Source: Paenibacillus_AR mesotrionivorans
Lineage (GTDB): Bacteria > Bacillota > Bacilli > Paenibacillales > NBRC-103111
Direction: 5' to 3'
DNA: 64,000 nt
Assembly (NCBI RefSeq): GCF_046098205.1
Contig: NZ_JBJURJ010000004.1
Location: forward strand, 186,001-250,000
The notes under the pieces were generated by a model. The model was not told the DNA's origin. It saw nothing but the letters and a program-made list of their open reading frames with translations, and searched no databases. The position numbers were made by a program, and so were the translations under genes. Every line of letters starts with the position of its first letter. Position 1 is the first letter of the stretch. This document shows positions 1 through 7,291 of this stretch, piece after piece.

Positions 1-198
1 AGCAGAGCGGGTGCAACAGCAGGTGCACGTCCGTCAGCAGGGGTACACCCATCGGAAGGGTGTGCGCTCATCAGGGAGAGAGAGTGTCCCCCGCGCCAGT
101 CGGCACTCGGCAGGAGCTCGCCCAACAGCAGGAGCGTCCCGCTCTGCTTGGAGGCTTTGCCGCTGCTGTGCCCGCCGTACCACCCCTCGGCGGTTCTT
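1..198. other. Window edge, no gene seen
   Basis: No reading frame here is supported by a ribosome site or family resemblance. A weak hairpin CCGCCG/CGGCGG lies after the isomerase gene on the minus strand, without a T run. Confidence 0.5.
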
Positions 199-1017
199 TT
201 ACACCAATGTGCCGAAATATTCGTAGCTCTTGCGGATGCCTTCGGCCTCGCTGCCCAGTCCTTCATACTCCAGCACATACGCGCCTTCGTAGCCGCGATC
301 CTTCAAACGGCGGACAATCTCCGCCAGGTCCACATCGCCCAGACCCAGGCTGACACCTTCGAAGGAGGTCCCGGCCAGCGATTTATAACGCCCATCAGGC
401 AGCCGCACAAAATCCTTGAAGTGCACATGCGCCACCTCGCCGATCAGCACATCCAGCGCCGTCAGCGGCTCCTCGTCCACCAGCAGGAAGTTGCCGGTAT
501 CGAAGGTGGACTTCAGATAAGGAGAATTCACTTTGTCCAGGATCGCCTTCACCTGTACGCCGCTTCCGGCAAGCTTGCCGTGGTTTTCCAGACAAAGGGT
601 GATGCCTGCCTTGCCCGCCGCTTCTGCAGCTGCACGCAAACCCTCTACAATCCAGCCCAAGGCATTGTCGTAGGTTACATGTTCTGTCAGATTACCGGAA
701 AATACCCGGATGACGTTCACACCCAGCGCCTGCGCTACCGGAATGGCATCCAGAATTTCCTGGAGGGCGGCTTGGCGCTCCTCGGCATTTTCCTTGGCGA
801 AATCATTGGCCACAGCATAGCTGGAAGCCCGGATGCCTTTGCTCTTCAAGGCGGCTACCACAGTGGGCAGCTCAATAGCGGCATTTTTCCAGAATACATT
901 CAACAGCTCAACCTGCTTAATGCCTTCCTTATTGCAAAAATCTACAAAGTCCAGTACGGTCCAGCCGTTTTCTCTCACGGTCCGGTGGACGCTCCACATG
1001 CTCAATGAAAGTTCCAT
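199..1017 (-). CDS. Sugar phosphate isomerase/epimerase family protein
   Basis: This 272-residue protein is a xylose-isomerase-like TIM barrel (AP endonuclease 2 superfamily) that probably isomerises or epimerises a sugar or sugar derivative in the cytoplasm. Visible family features are the metal-binding glutamate in LCLENHG, the aspartate in STFDTGNF, the histidine in VHFKDF and the C-terminal glutamate in VLEYEG. An in-frame start exists 18 bases upstream, but AAGGAGG (complement of 1023-1029) sits 5 bases before the ATG at 1017, so that start is preferred. It appears to be transcribed alone. The substrate cannot be told from sequence. The fold is clear and the exact reaction is unknown. 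Confidence 0.85.
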   Translation of the reverse strand: MELSLSMWSVHRTVRENGWTVLDFVDFCNKEGIKQVELLNVFWKNAAIELPTVVAALKSKGIRASSYAVANDFAKENAEERQAALQEILDAIPVAQALGVNVIRVFSGNLTEHVTYDNALGWIVEGLRAAAEAAGKAGITLCLENHGKLAGSGVQVKAILDKVNSPYLKSTFDTGNFLLVDEEPLTALDVLIGEVAHVHFKDFVRLPDGRYKSLAGTSFEGVSLGLGDVDLAEIVRRLKDRGYEGAYVLEYEGLGSEAEGIRKSYEYFGTLV

Positions 1018-1359
1018 CTGATCCTCCTTGGTCATTCCATGGGAAGTTTAGTGACGTTCATATTACAAGAGATGTATAGGAGTGATACCAACTATCTTTA
1101 TTGTAGGAGAAGGGGTGGGGGAAGAACAGGGTAGACCGATGACCTTTTTTGGTAACTTGATGCGGATTGTGGCAGACCCTAAGCCGCAGCCCGCGAGGTC
1201 GGCAAAAAACCGCCGGCAAAGCCCGTTGTTATTGGGGCGGACAGCCAAAAAGCCTAAACCGGCTCACTGGAAAGCCGGTCCAGGCTCAAGCTGCGGAAGA
1301 AAAGGAACCTCTCCGGCGGATATGGCTGGACAACGAAGCAGAGACAGGAAAGGTACCGC
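1018..1359. other. Intergenic region with one weak terminator-like hairpin
   Basis: There is no convincing gene here. The only structure seen is CCGGCT/AGCCGG around 1258-1282. On the minus strand it is followed by TTTAGGC and then TTTTTGG, so it could end transcription of the gene at 1360-1977. Confidence 0.4.
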
Positions 1360-1977
1360 TTACAGTTCAAGCTCCTGCAGGAATTCCGGGTCCAGCTGCT
1401 CGGACAGCCGTTGGGTAATCCGGATGTTCAGAGCCGAAATGACTGTGCTGTGAAGGGACTCGGGAAGATCCTTGCGCACCGCGTCAAACTGGTTGTGGAC
1501 GATTACGTCCATTACCCGCGGAGCCTGGTATTCCTCCGCACTGTTCAGATAACGCTCCGAAGAGCTGAAAACGGTTTCCCCAATCGCTTGGCCGTTGCAG
1601 TAGTGGACCTCCTTGGCCACAGACTTCTGGACGATCAGGTTCCCTTTTGCTGTCAGGAAAACTTCCGTCAGGGTTGAGGGGTAGATGATGCCGCAGAAGT
1701 TGGGGTCGTTCAAATGTGTATTCTCATCTTGTTTTTTCTCGAAGTGGGCGATGCGCTTGCAGTAGACGCGTTTGACCTCCTCGAAACGGCGGAGGCGGAA
1801 CAGCGTTTCCTTAAACCCCATGGATTCCAGTCTGGATTTGTTAATGTACGTGCGTAATGCGCCTGTCAAAAATAGGGATACCGGACGGCTGTCGCCTTGG
1901 GACAAGTCGATGGCCTTTACCAGCAGATCCCTGTCAATTTCCAGATCGGGACCGGACAGACTGGAGAGATACTCCAT
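1360..1977 (-). CDS. Hypothetical protein, 205 aa
   Basis: I do not recognise this soluble 205-residue protein. It has no signal peptide and no membrane segment. The N-terminal third is helical and rich in charged residues (RLRRFEEVKRVYCKRI). The middle includes PNFCGIIYPSTLTEVFL and the C terminus is a charged helix ending QELEL. The ATG at 1977 is preferred because GGAGG lies 8 bases upstream; that GGAGG overlaps an alternative ATG at 1992 which has no ribosome site of its own. It is divergent from the copper operon and separated from it by about 120 bp, but nothing links the two functionally. Confidence 0.7.
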   Translation of the reverse strand: MEYLSSLSGPDLEIDRDLLVKAIDLSQGDSRPVSLFLTGALRTYINKSRLESMGFKETLFRLRRFEEVKRVYCKRIAHFEKKQDENTHLNDPNFCGIIYPSTLTEVFLTAKGNLIVQKSVAKEVHYCNGQAIGETVFSSSERYLNSAEEYQAPRVMDVIVHNQFDAVRKDLPESLHSTVISALNIRITQRLSEQLDPEFLQELEL

Positions 1978-2096
1978 GGAACAATCCTCCATTTATACAT
2001 AGGATAGGGCTTACAATCTCATTATAAGAAAAAATAGGGTGCTTTCCCCGGGAGAAAAATGATAATATCATGAAACTTTGCCCTTGCGATCTCCGC

Positions 2097-2155
2097 TTGC
2101 ATAGGGGGAGGGGGTATGTTATGATGAATGTGTTGAAGATACCCCCACAGGGTAT
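2097..2155 (+). promoter_or_regulatory. copA promoter with CsoR-type operator
   Basis: A TTGCAT -35 box (2097-2102), a 17-bp spacer and a TATGAT -10 box (2120-2125) form a near-consensus sigma-A promoter. Just downstream, ATACCC-CCACA-GGGTAT (2139-2155) is a perfect 6-bp inverted repeat of the kind bound by the copper repressor CsoR. A second half site, GGGGGTAT, lies in the promoter spacer (2110-2117). The arrangement predicts copper-induced derepression of the operon. The site is seen directly; the regulator assignment is inference from the csoR gene in the operon. Confidence 0.8.
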
Positions 2156-2196
2156 ATTGGATCGTAATCACAAAGCAGGAATATGAGGTGATTCAG

Positions 2197-4629
2197 ATGG
2201 AAACGACAGGAACAGCCCAAAGCTCCTTTCAGATTACAGGCATGACCTGTGCGGCTTGCGCTGCCAGAATCGAAAAGGGGCTGTCCCGGATGGACGGGGT
2301 TACCCAGGCTAATGTGAATCTGGCGCTGGAGCGGGCAACGGTTGCATATGATCCGGCCAAGGTGACCGCCGAGGCGCTGGAATCCAAGGTGGAGGCACTG
2401 GGCTACGGCATTGCCCGCCAGTCGGTGGAGCTGGACATCAGCGGTATGACCTGCGCTGCGTGTGCCGCCAGAATCGAGAAGGGATTGGCCCGGATGCCTG
2501 GTGTCACCAAGGCCAATGTGAATTTGGCTTTGGAAACGGCCCATGTGGAGTGGGGCGGAGAGCTCTCGGCGGAGGACCTGATCCGCAAGGTTACTCAGCT
2601 GGGGTATACCGCTTCCCGGAAGGAAGCGCAGGGAGGAGACCGGGAGGGCCAGCGCAAGAAGGATATCCGGCACAAACAGATTGTGTTCGGGATTTCGGCG
2701 GTTCTGTCGCTGCCGCTTTTATGGTCCATGGTGGGGCATTTCTCGTGGACCTCCTTCCTGTGGGTGCCGGATGCCTTCATGAACCCGTGGGTACAGCTTG
2801 TGTTGTCCTCTGTAGTTCAATTCTGGATCGGCTGGCCCTTCTATAAAGGAGCGGCCAAGGCTCTGTGGAACGGCAGCGCCAATATGGATGTGCTGGTGGC
2901 GCTGGGAACGTCGGCGGCCTATTTCTATAGTGTATACCTTACCGGGGTATGGGCGGCGGATGGCGGGAGTGCGCATCATATGCCGGAGCTGTATTTTGAG
3001 ACCAGCGCCGTGCTGATTACCCTGATTCTTCTGGGCAAGCTCTTCGAGGCCATGGCCAAGGGCCGGACCTCGGAGGCCATCCGCACGCTGATGGGACTCC
3101 AGGCCAAAACGGCGCTGGTGATCCGGGACGGAGCCGAGCTGCAGGTACCCATCGAGCAGGTGGTGGCGGGAGACGTGCTGCTGGTGAAGCCGGGTGAAAA
3201 AATTCCCGTGGATGCGTTGGTGCTGGAGGGCAGCTCGGCGGTAGACGAATCCATGATCACCGGTGAGAGCATTCCGGTGGAGAAGGCGCCCGGGCACCAG
3301 GTGATCGGGGCAACTATTAACAAAAACGGGGCCCTAAAGGTCCGTGCGGTCAAGGTGGGCCGGGACACGGCGCTGGCCCAGATCATCCGGGTGGTGGAGG
3401 AGGCCCAAAGCTCCAAGGCTCCCATCCAGCGGGTGGCGGACAAAATATCCGGAATTTTCGTTCCCGTAGTGGTCGCTTTAGCGGCGATTACCTTCCTTCT
3501 GTGGTATTATGCCATTGCACCGGGAGAATTCGCCGGAGCGCTGGAGAAAGCCATCGCGGTGCTGGTTATCGCCTGCCCCTGTGCCTTGGGGCTGGCTACA
3601 CCCACCTCAATTATGGCAGGCTCCGGACGTGCCGCTGAGGCGGGCATCCTGTTTAAGGGCGGCGAGCATCTGGAGCAAACCGGGCACATCGATACCGTTG
3701 TGCTGGACAAAACCGGCACCGTCACCCACGGCAAGCCGGTGCTCACGGATGTGATTCCCGCCCCGGGCTGGCAGGGCGGGGAGGATCTATTGCTCCGCCT
3801 GGCGGCCGCGGCGGAGAAGCCGTCGGAGCATCCCCTGGCCGAGGCCATTGTCAGGGGGGCGGAGGAGCGGGGGTTGGTTCTGGCCGCCGCCGGAGAGTTC
3901 GCCGCGGTGCCGGGCTACGGCATCCGCGCCACGATAGAGGATCGGCGTTTGGCCGTTGGCACCCGCCGTCTCCTGGAGGAGAGCGGCGTGGATTTTGGCG
4001 GCGCCGGCCGGGAGATGGAACGGCTGGAGCAAGCGGGCAAAACCGCCATGCTGGTGGCGGTGGACGGGACTTATGCGGGCGTCCTGGCCGTGGCGGACAC
4101 CATGAAGGAGTCCTCCCGCGAGGCGGTGGACCGACTGTTGAAGCTGGGCCTGACCGTGGTGATGCTAACCGGCGACAATCAGCGCACAGCAGAGGCCATT
4201 GCCAAGCAGGCGGGGATTCCCCGGGTGCTGGCGGAGGTGCTGCCGGAGGGCAAGGCGGAGGAGGTCCGCAAGCTCCAGCAGGAGGGCCGCAAGGTGGCGA
4301 TGGTAGGCGACGGCATTAACGATGCTCCGGCCTTGGCTACAGCCGACATCGGTATGGCTATGGGCACCGGCACGGACGTGGCCATGGAGGCCGCGGACAT
4401 CACGCTTCTCCGGGGCGACCTGAACGGCATCGCCGACGCCATCTACATGAGCCGCAGAACCATGGGGAATATTAAGCAGAATTTATTCTGGGCTCTGGCT
4501 TACAACTCCCTGGGCATCCCTATTGCCGCCGCCGGGTTCCTGGCTCCTTGGCTGGCCGGTGCGGCCATGGCCATGAGCTCGGTATCGGTAGTGCTGAACG
4601 CTCTCCGGCTGCAGCGCATCAAGCTGTAA
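2197..4629 (+). CDS. copA: Copper-translocating P1B-type ATPase CopA
   Basis: This 810-residue protein exports Cu(I) across the membrane using ATP. Two N-terminal heavy-metal domains each carry GMTCAACAARIEKGL (cysteines at 18/21 and 86/89). Further on are TGES, the transmembrane metal motif CPC (about residues 460-462), the phosphorylated aspartate in DKTGT (about 504), the HP motif SEHPLAEAI and GDGINDAP (about 704-711). The C-terminal membrane pair has YNSLGIP and MAMSSVSV, as in Cu(I) pumps. An upstream in-frame GTG at 2188 is less likely, because AGGTG is spaced 7 bases before the ATG at 2197. It is the first gene of an operon with csoR and copZ. Length and motifs are typical, so function is well supported. 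Confidence 0.97.
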   Translation: METTGTAQSSFQITGMTCAACAARIEKGLSRMDGVTQANVNLALERATVAYDPAKVTAEALESKVEALGYGIARQSVELDISGMTCAACAARIEKGLARMPGVTKANVNLALETAHVEWGGELSAEDLIRKVTQLGYTASRKEAQGGDREGQRKKDIRHKQIVFGISAVLSLPLLWSMVGHFSWTSFLWVPDAFMNPWVQLVLSSVVQFWIGWPFYKGAAKALWNGSANMDVLVALGTSAAYFYSVYLTGVWAADGGSAHHMPELYFETSAVLITLILLGKLFEAMAKGRTSEAIRTLMGLQAKTALVIRDGAELQVPIEQVVAGDVLLVKPGEKIPVDALVLEGSSAVDESMITGESIPVEKAPGHQVIGATINKNGALKVRAVKVGRDTALAQIIRVVEEAQSSKAPIQRVADKISGIFVPVVVALAAITFLLWYYAIAPGEFAGALEKAIAVLVIACPCALGLATPTSIMAGSGRAAEAGILFKGGEHLEQTGHIDTVVLDKTGTVTHGKPVLTDVIPAPGWQGGEDLLLRLAAAAEKPSEHPLAEAIVRGAEERGLVLAAAGEFAAVPGYGIRATIEDRRLAVGTRRLLEESGVDFGGAGREMERLEQAGKTAMLVAVDGTYAGVLAVADTMKESSREAVDRLLKLGLTVVMLTGDNQRTAEAIAKQAGIPRVLAEVLPEGKAEEVRKLQQEGRKVAMVGDGINDAPALATADIGMAMGTGTDVAMEAADITLLRGDLNGIADAIYMSRRTMGNIKQNLFWALAYNSLGIPIAAAGFLAPWLAGAAMAMSSVSVVLNALRLQRIKL

Positions 4630-4728
4630 CCCCTGTAGGAAACCGCCTTTTCTAAAGCATTCCCATAAAAAAAGCAGAGCCGCCCCGCTTCGGCGGACGG
4701 ACTTTGCCAGAGAGGAGGCTCGAGTAAA

Positions 4729-5100
4729 ATGGAAGACAAAATGAATCAGGACAGCCAAAACCACTGCAGCCCTTCACATGGAACGGGCCATGAGGGAGCG
4801 GGCTGCTGCGACTCCACCCAGCCCCGCAAAAGCCATCATTCCCAGGAGATGAAGTCCAGCCTCGTAAACCGGCTCAACCGGATTGAAGGACAGATCCGTG
4901 GTGTGAAGGGGCTGATCGAGAAGGATGTTTATTGCGACGATGTCCTGAACCAGATCGCGGCGATTCAGTCCGCTCTGAACGGAGTGGGCAAGCTGCTGCT
5001 GGAGGGCCATATGAAATCCTGTGTGGTGGAGCGTATTTTGGAAGGGGACAATGAGGTTCTGGATGAGCTGCTGATCACCGTCAACAAACTGATGCGGTAA
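4729..5100 (+). CDS. csoR: Copper-sensing transcriptional repressor CsoR
   Basis: This 123-residue protein belongs to the CsoR/RcnR family of all-helical DNA-binding metal sensors. The Cu(I) ligands are present with the canonical spacing: C69 in YCDDVL, H94 and C98 in EGHMKSC. About 35 N-terminal residues form a His- and Cys-rich extension (HCSPSHGTGHEGAGCC) that may add metal binding; this part is less usual. AGGAGG lies 10 bases before the ATG. It sits between copA and copZ and probably represses the operon through the palindrome at 2139-2155. An alternative ATG four codons in (4741) cannot be excluded. Confidence 0.95.
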   Translation: MEDKMNQDSQNHCSPSHGTGHEGAGCCDSTQPRKSHHSQEMKSSLVNRLNRIEGQIRGVKGLIEKDVYCDDVLNQIAAIQSALNGVGKLLLEGHMKSCVVERILEGDNEVLDELLITVNKLMR

Positions 5101-5148
5101 TTGAAGGTGGCAGCGATCAAATATAATTTTTCAAAGGAGAGATTGAAC

Positions 5149-5349
5149 ATGGCACAAGCAACTCTGAAGGTAGAAGGCATGTCCTGCAATCATTGCGTAA
5201 AATCCGTAGAGGGCGCCCTGCAAAATATCGGAGCCAAGGGCACGGTGGACCTGGCGGCCAAAACCGTCACCGTGGAATATGATGCGTCCAAGCTGGATGA
5301 AGCCGCATTGAAGAATGCTATTGAAGACCAAGGCTACGACGTAGTCTGA
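5149..5349 (+). CDS. copZ: Copper chaperone CopZ
   Basis: This is a 66-residue single heavy-metal-associated domain that carries Cu(I) to the CopA pump. The binding motif GMSCNHC is near residues 10-16, followed by the conserved ferredoxin-like fold ending EDQGYDVV. The start at 5149 follows AAAGGAGA with normal spacing; reading further upstream adds residues unlike the family. It is the last gene of the copA-csoR-copZ operon and is followed directly by a strong terminator. Confidence 0.95.
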   Translation: MAQATLKVEGMSCNHCVKSVEGALQNIGAKGTVDLAAKTVTVEYDASKLDEAALKNAIEDQGYDVV

Positions 5350-5366
5350 AACAGGTGAAAACAGGG

Positions 5367-5407
5367 AAGCAGCACTTGGCGGGAAAGCCGTCTGTGCTGC
5401 TTTTTTC
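5367..5407 (+). terminator. Terminator of the copper operon
   Basis: GCAGCAC (5369-5375) pairs with GTGCTGC (5394-5400) and is followed at once by six T. It lies 19 bp after the copZ stop. Confidence 0.9.
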
Positions 5408-5433
5408 TTGTATACGGACTTCTCCGATACTGG

Positions 5434-5460
5434 GTGTGAAAAGTTTCACAATAATATGAT
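5434..5460 (+). promoter_or_regulatory. Rex/Fnr-like palindrome and -10 box before hydE
   Basis: TGTGAA-AAGT-TTCACAA (5435-5451) is a perfect inverted repeat. It matches the NADH-sensor Rex consensus TTGTGAA-N4-TTCACAA except for the first base, and also the Fnr box TGTGA-N6-TCACA. TATGAT (5455-5460) directly follows and could be the -10 box. A site between -35 and -10 fits a repressor, so Rex is the better guess. Neither regulator gene is in the window. Confidence 0.65.
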
Positions 5461-5476
5461 AAAAATCATATCTCCC

Positions 5477-5550
5477 GTCTCGCTTCCCGTGCTACGGTGG
5501 GGAAAAGAGACAGCCGGAGGCCTGTGCACCACATGGAGCGGCCGGCAAGG
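5477..5550 (+). promoter_or_regulatory. Structured 5' leader of hydE
   Basis: GTCTC (5477-5481) pairs with GAGAC (5507-5511), and inside it TTCCC (5484-5488) pairs with GGGAA (5500-5504). A second possible stem, GCCGG with CCGGC, ends just before the hydE ribosome site AAGGAGG. I cannot match the leader to a known riboswitch class. Confidence 0.4.
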
Positions 5551-5561
5551 AGGATAACATC

Positions 5562-6620
5562 ATGACGGATCTGCTGGATCAGCTGTTTGAGACCCATTCG
5601 CTTACCAAGGATGAGATTATAGATGCGCTCCGCATGATGGAGGACCCGCAGCATAAATCGCGGCTGTTCGATTATGCTAACCGAACCCGTCTTGCCCACT
5701 ACGGGCCGCGGGTATTTATGCGGGGGCTGGTGGAATTCTCCAACTACTGCCGCCGGGACTGCATGTATTGCGGCATCCGCGCCGGCAACCGCAATGCGGA
5801 CCGGTACCGCCTGGCCCCTGAGGATATCCTCGCCTGCTGCCGGGAGGGATATGAATTGGGCTACCGCACCTTCGTGCTCCAGAGCGGGGAGGATATGTGG
5901 TACACGGTAGACCGGCTTACGGATATTCTGGGTATGATCAAGGGGGAGTTCCCCGACGCCGCGGTTACGCTGTCCATTGGGGAACGCAGCCGCAGTGAAT
6001 ACGAGGCGTTGTACAAGGCTGGCGCTGAGCGGTTCCTGCTCCGCCACGAGACGGCCTCCCGGGAGCTGTATGAGTCTCTCCATCCAAACATGTCCTTCGA
6101 TAACCGGATGGAATGCCTGCGTATGTTGAAGGAAATCGGCTACCAGGTAGGCGCCGGATTTATGGTGGGGCTGCCGGGACAAACCCTTGAGCATCTGGCG
6201 GAGGATTTGGATTTCCTCCACCGTTTCCAGCCGGATATGATCGGCATCGGTCCGTTTATCCCCCACAGTGATACCCCCTTGAAGGGTTCGAAGGGCGGCA
6301 CCGTGGACAATACCTTGGTGATGGTTGCATTTGCCCGTCTGTTGGTGCCCAAAGCAAATCTGCCGGCCACCACAGCTATGGGCAGCCTGGACCCGCAGGG
6401 CCGGGAGAAGGCCATCAAGGCCGGAGCCAACGTGGTGATGCCCAACCTGTCTCCTACCTCTGTCCGGGAAAAATACGCCCTCTACGAGAATAAAATCTGC
6501 ACCGGTGACGAAGCGGCCCACTGCCGCGGCTGCATCGAGATGCGTATCAAGGTCAGCGGCTTCGAGGTGGATATGGGCCGGGGCGATAGCCTGAACTGGC
6601 AGGAGCCTGTGGAGGCGTAG
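5562..6620 (+). CDS. hydE: [FeFe]-hydrogenase maturation radical SAM protein HydE
   Basis: This 352-residue radical SAM enzyme matches HydE, which helps build the H-cluster of [FeFe]-hydrogenase. The SAM cluster motif CRRDCMYC places cysteines at 63, 67 and 70. A second, accessory cluster site C-x7-C-x2-C (313, 321, 324) is also complete, as in classical HydE. Other family blocks are GEDMWYT, LLRHETASRELYESLHP and GIGPFIPHSDTP. AAGGAGG lies 8 bases before the ATG. No hydF, hydG or hydrogenase gene is nearby, so the gene stands alone. Related PylB-like enzymes lack the full second cluster, which favours HydE. Confidence 0.9.
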   Translation: MTDLLDQLFETHSLTKDEIIDALRMMEDPQHKSRLFDYANRTRLAHYGPRVFMRGLVEFSNYCRRDCMYCGIRAGNRNADRYRLAPEDILACCREGYELGYRTFVLQSGEDMWYTVDRLTDILGMIKGEFPDAAVTLSIGERSRSEYEALYKAGAERFLLRHETASRELYESLHPNMSFDNRMECLRMLKEIGYQVGAGFMVGLPGQTLEHLAEDLDFLHRFQPDMIGIGPFIPHSDTPLKGSKGGTVDNTLVMVAFARLLVPKANLPATTAMGSLDPQGREKAIKAGANVVMPNLSPTSVREKYALYENKICTGDEAAHCRGCIEMRIKVSGFEVDMGRGDSLNWQEPVEA

Positions 6621-6672
6621 CGCAATTGCATATATTGGGCGGCTGCCCGTTTTCATTGCACCAAACAAACTG

Positions 6673-6720
6673 AAAGACCCGCACACGGCTGCGTTCTGCT
6701 GCCGGATGCGGGTCTTTTTA
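6673..6720. terminator. Bidirectional terminator after hydE
   Basis: AAAGACCCGCA (6673-6683) pairs with TGCGGGTCTTT (6707-6717), giving an 11-bp stem with T and A tracts on both sides. Confidence 0.9.
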
Positions 6721-6790
6721 TTAGCTGGGCCTATTTTGATGTGAGATGTGAGGGTGGGAGATGGGCGATGGGAGACGGCGACTGGCGAAA

Positions 6791-6850
6791 CGTCCTCGAC
6801 TATCCTCAACTGTTCTCAACTGTCCTCGACCGTCCTCGACCGTCCTCGAT
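6791..6850. repeat. Six tandem 10-bp repeats
   Basis: Six decamers follow each other exactly: CGTCCTCGAC, TATCCTCAAC, TGTTCTCAAC, TGTCCTCGAC, CGTCCTCGAC, CGTCCTCGAT. They are noncoding and lie between two convergent genes. Confidence 0.85.
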
Positions 6851-6909
6851 CGTCCGCTACAACCCGGAAAATCCGCCTGGATCCTCGAAATGTTCATCCA
6901 CAGTAACTG

Positions 6910-7092
6910 TAACGGAACTGAGAAGCGCTTATAGGGAGAAAATCGGCTGGCTCCAGCGTTAACGGAACTGAGAGACTGTTAGATGGGATGTGAGCGGCCT
7001 TAAGGCTGAGTTTGCTTCTGTAAGAGCCTCTGAGTTCCGTTAAAATTCCAATAAGCCGATTTTACTTTTTTAAGAGTCGCTCAGTTCCGTAA
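6910..7092. repeat. 183-bp four-unit inverted repeat element, subfamily A, copy 1
   Basis: Two direct units start TAACGGAACTGAG at 6910 and 6960. Two inverted units end CTCTGAGTTCCGTTA at 7042 and CTCAGTTCCGTAA at 7092. Spacing is 50 bp within each pair. The spacer of the first pair contains AAAATCGGCT, and that of the second pair contains its complement AGCCGATTTT. The element lies between convergent hydE and the PL8 lyase gene. The remaining 170 bp up to 7266 shows nothing I recognise. Confidence 0.9.
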
Positions 7093-7265
7093 GTGATCAG
7101 GCCGCGGGGTGTTAGTCAGCCTCATACGGACCAAACCGCGCGCGGTTGGAAGGATGCGGGCAAGCTGCGTAAGTAATCAGTGCCGTAAGCGGTCAGGCTG
7201 CGGAAGCGGGTAAGCCGCAGAAGGAAACAGGCTGCGTCAGTGAGCCGATGCGTTTAGAAGCAGAG

Positions 7266-7288
7266 GGAACACCATCAACGGTGTTCCT
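7266..7288 (-). terminator. Hairpin after the PL8 lyase gene
   Basis: GGAACACC (7266-7273) pairs with GGTGTTCC (7280-7287) only 4 bp after the lyase stop codon. There is no clear T run on the minus strand, so termination is only probable. Confidence 0.5.
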
Positions 7289-7291
7289 TTG

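Noticed and set aside
4665..4700. Terminator between copA and csoR
   Set aside because: The stem CCGCC/GGCGG has its A run on the left and no T run on the right, so it would not stop plus-strand transcription.
5435..5561. Known riboswitch (cobalamin, SAM, Moco or cyclic-di-GMP) before hydE
   Set aside because: None of the conserved core segments that I know for these classes could be found, so only a structured leader is reported.
5466..6809. Long minus-strand frame opposite hydE
   Set aside because: It is antisense to a gene with complete HydE motifs, has no ribosome site and no family resemblance.
6910..7092. CRISPR-like spacing of 50 bp
   Set aside because: Only four units occur, two of them inverted, and unit sequences are not identical.
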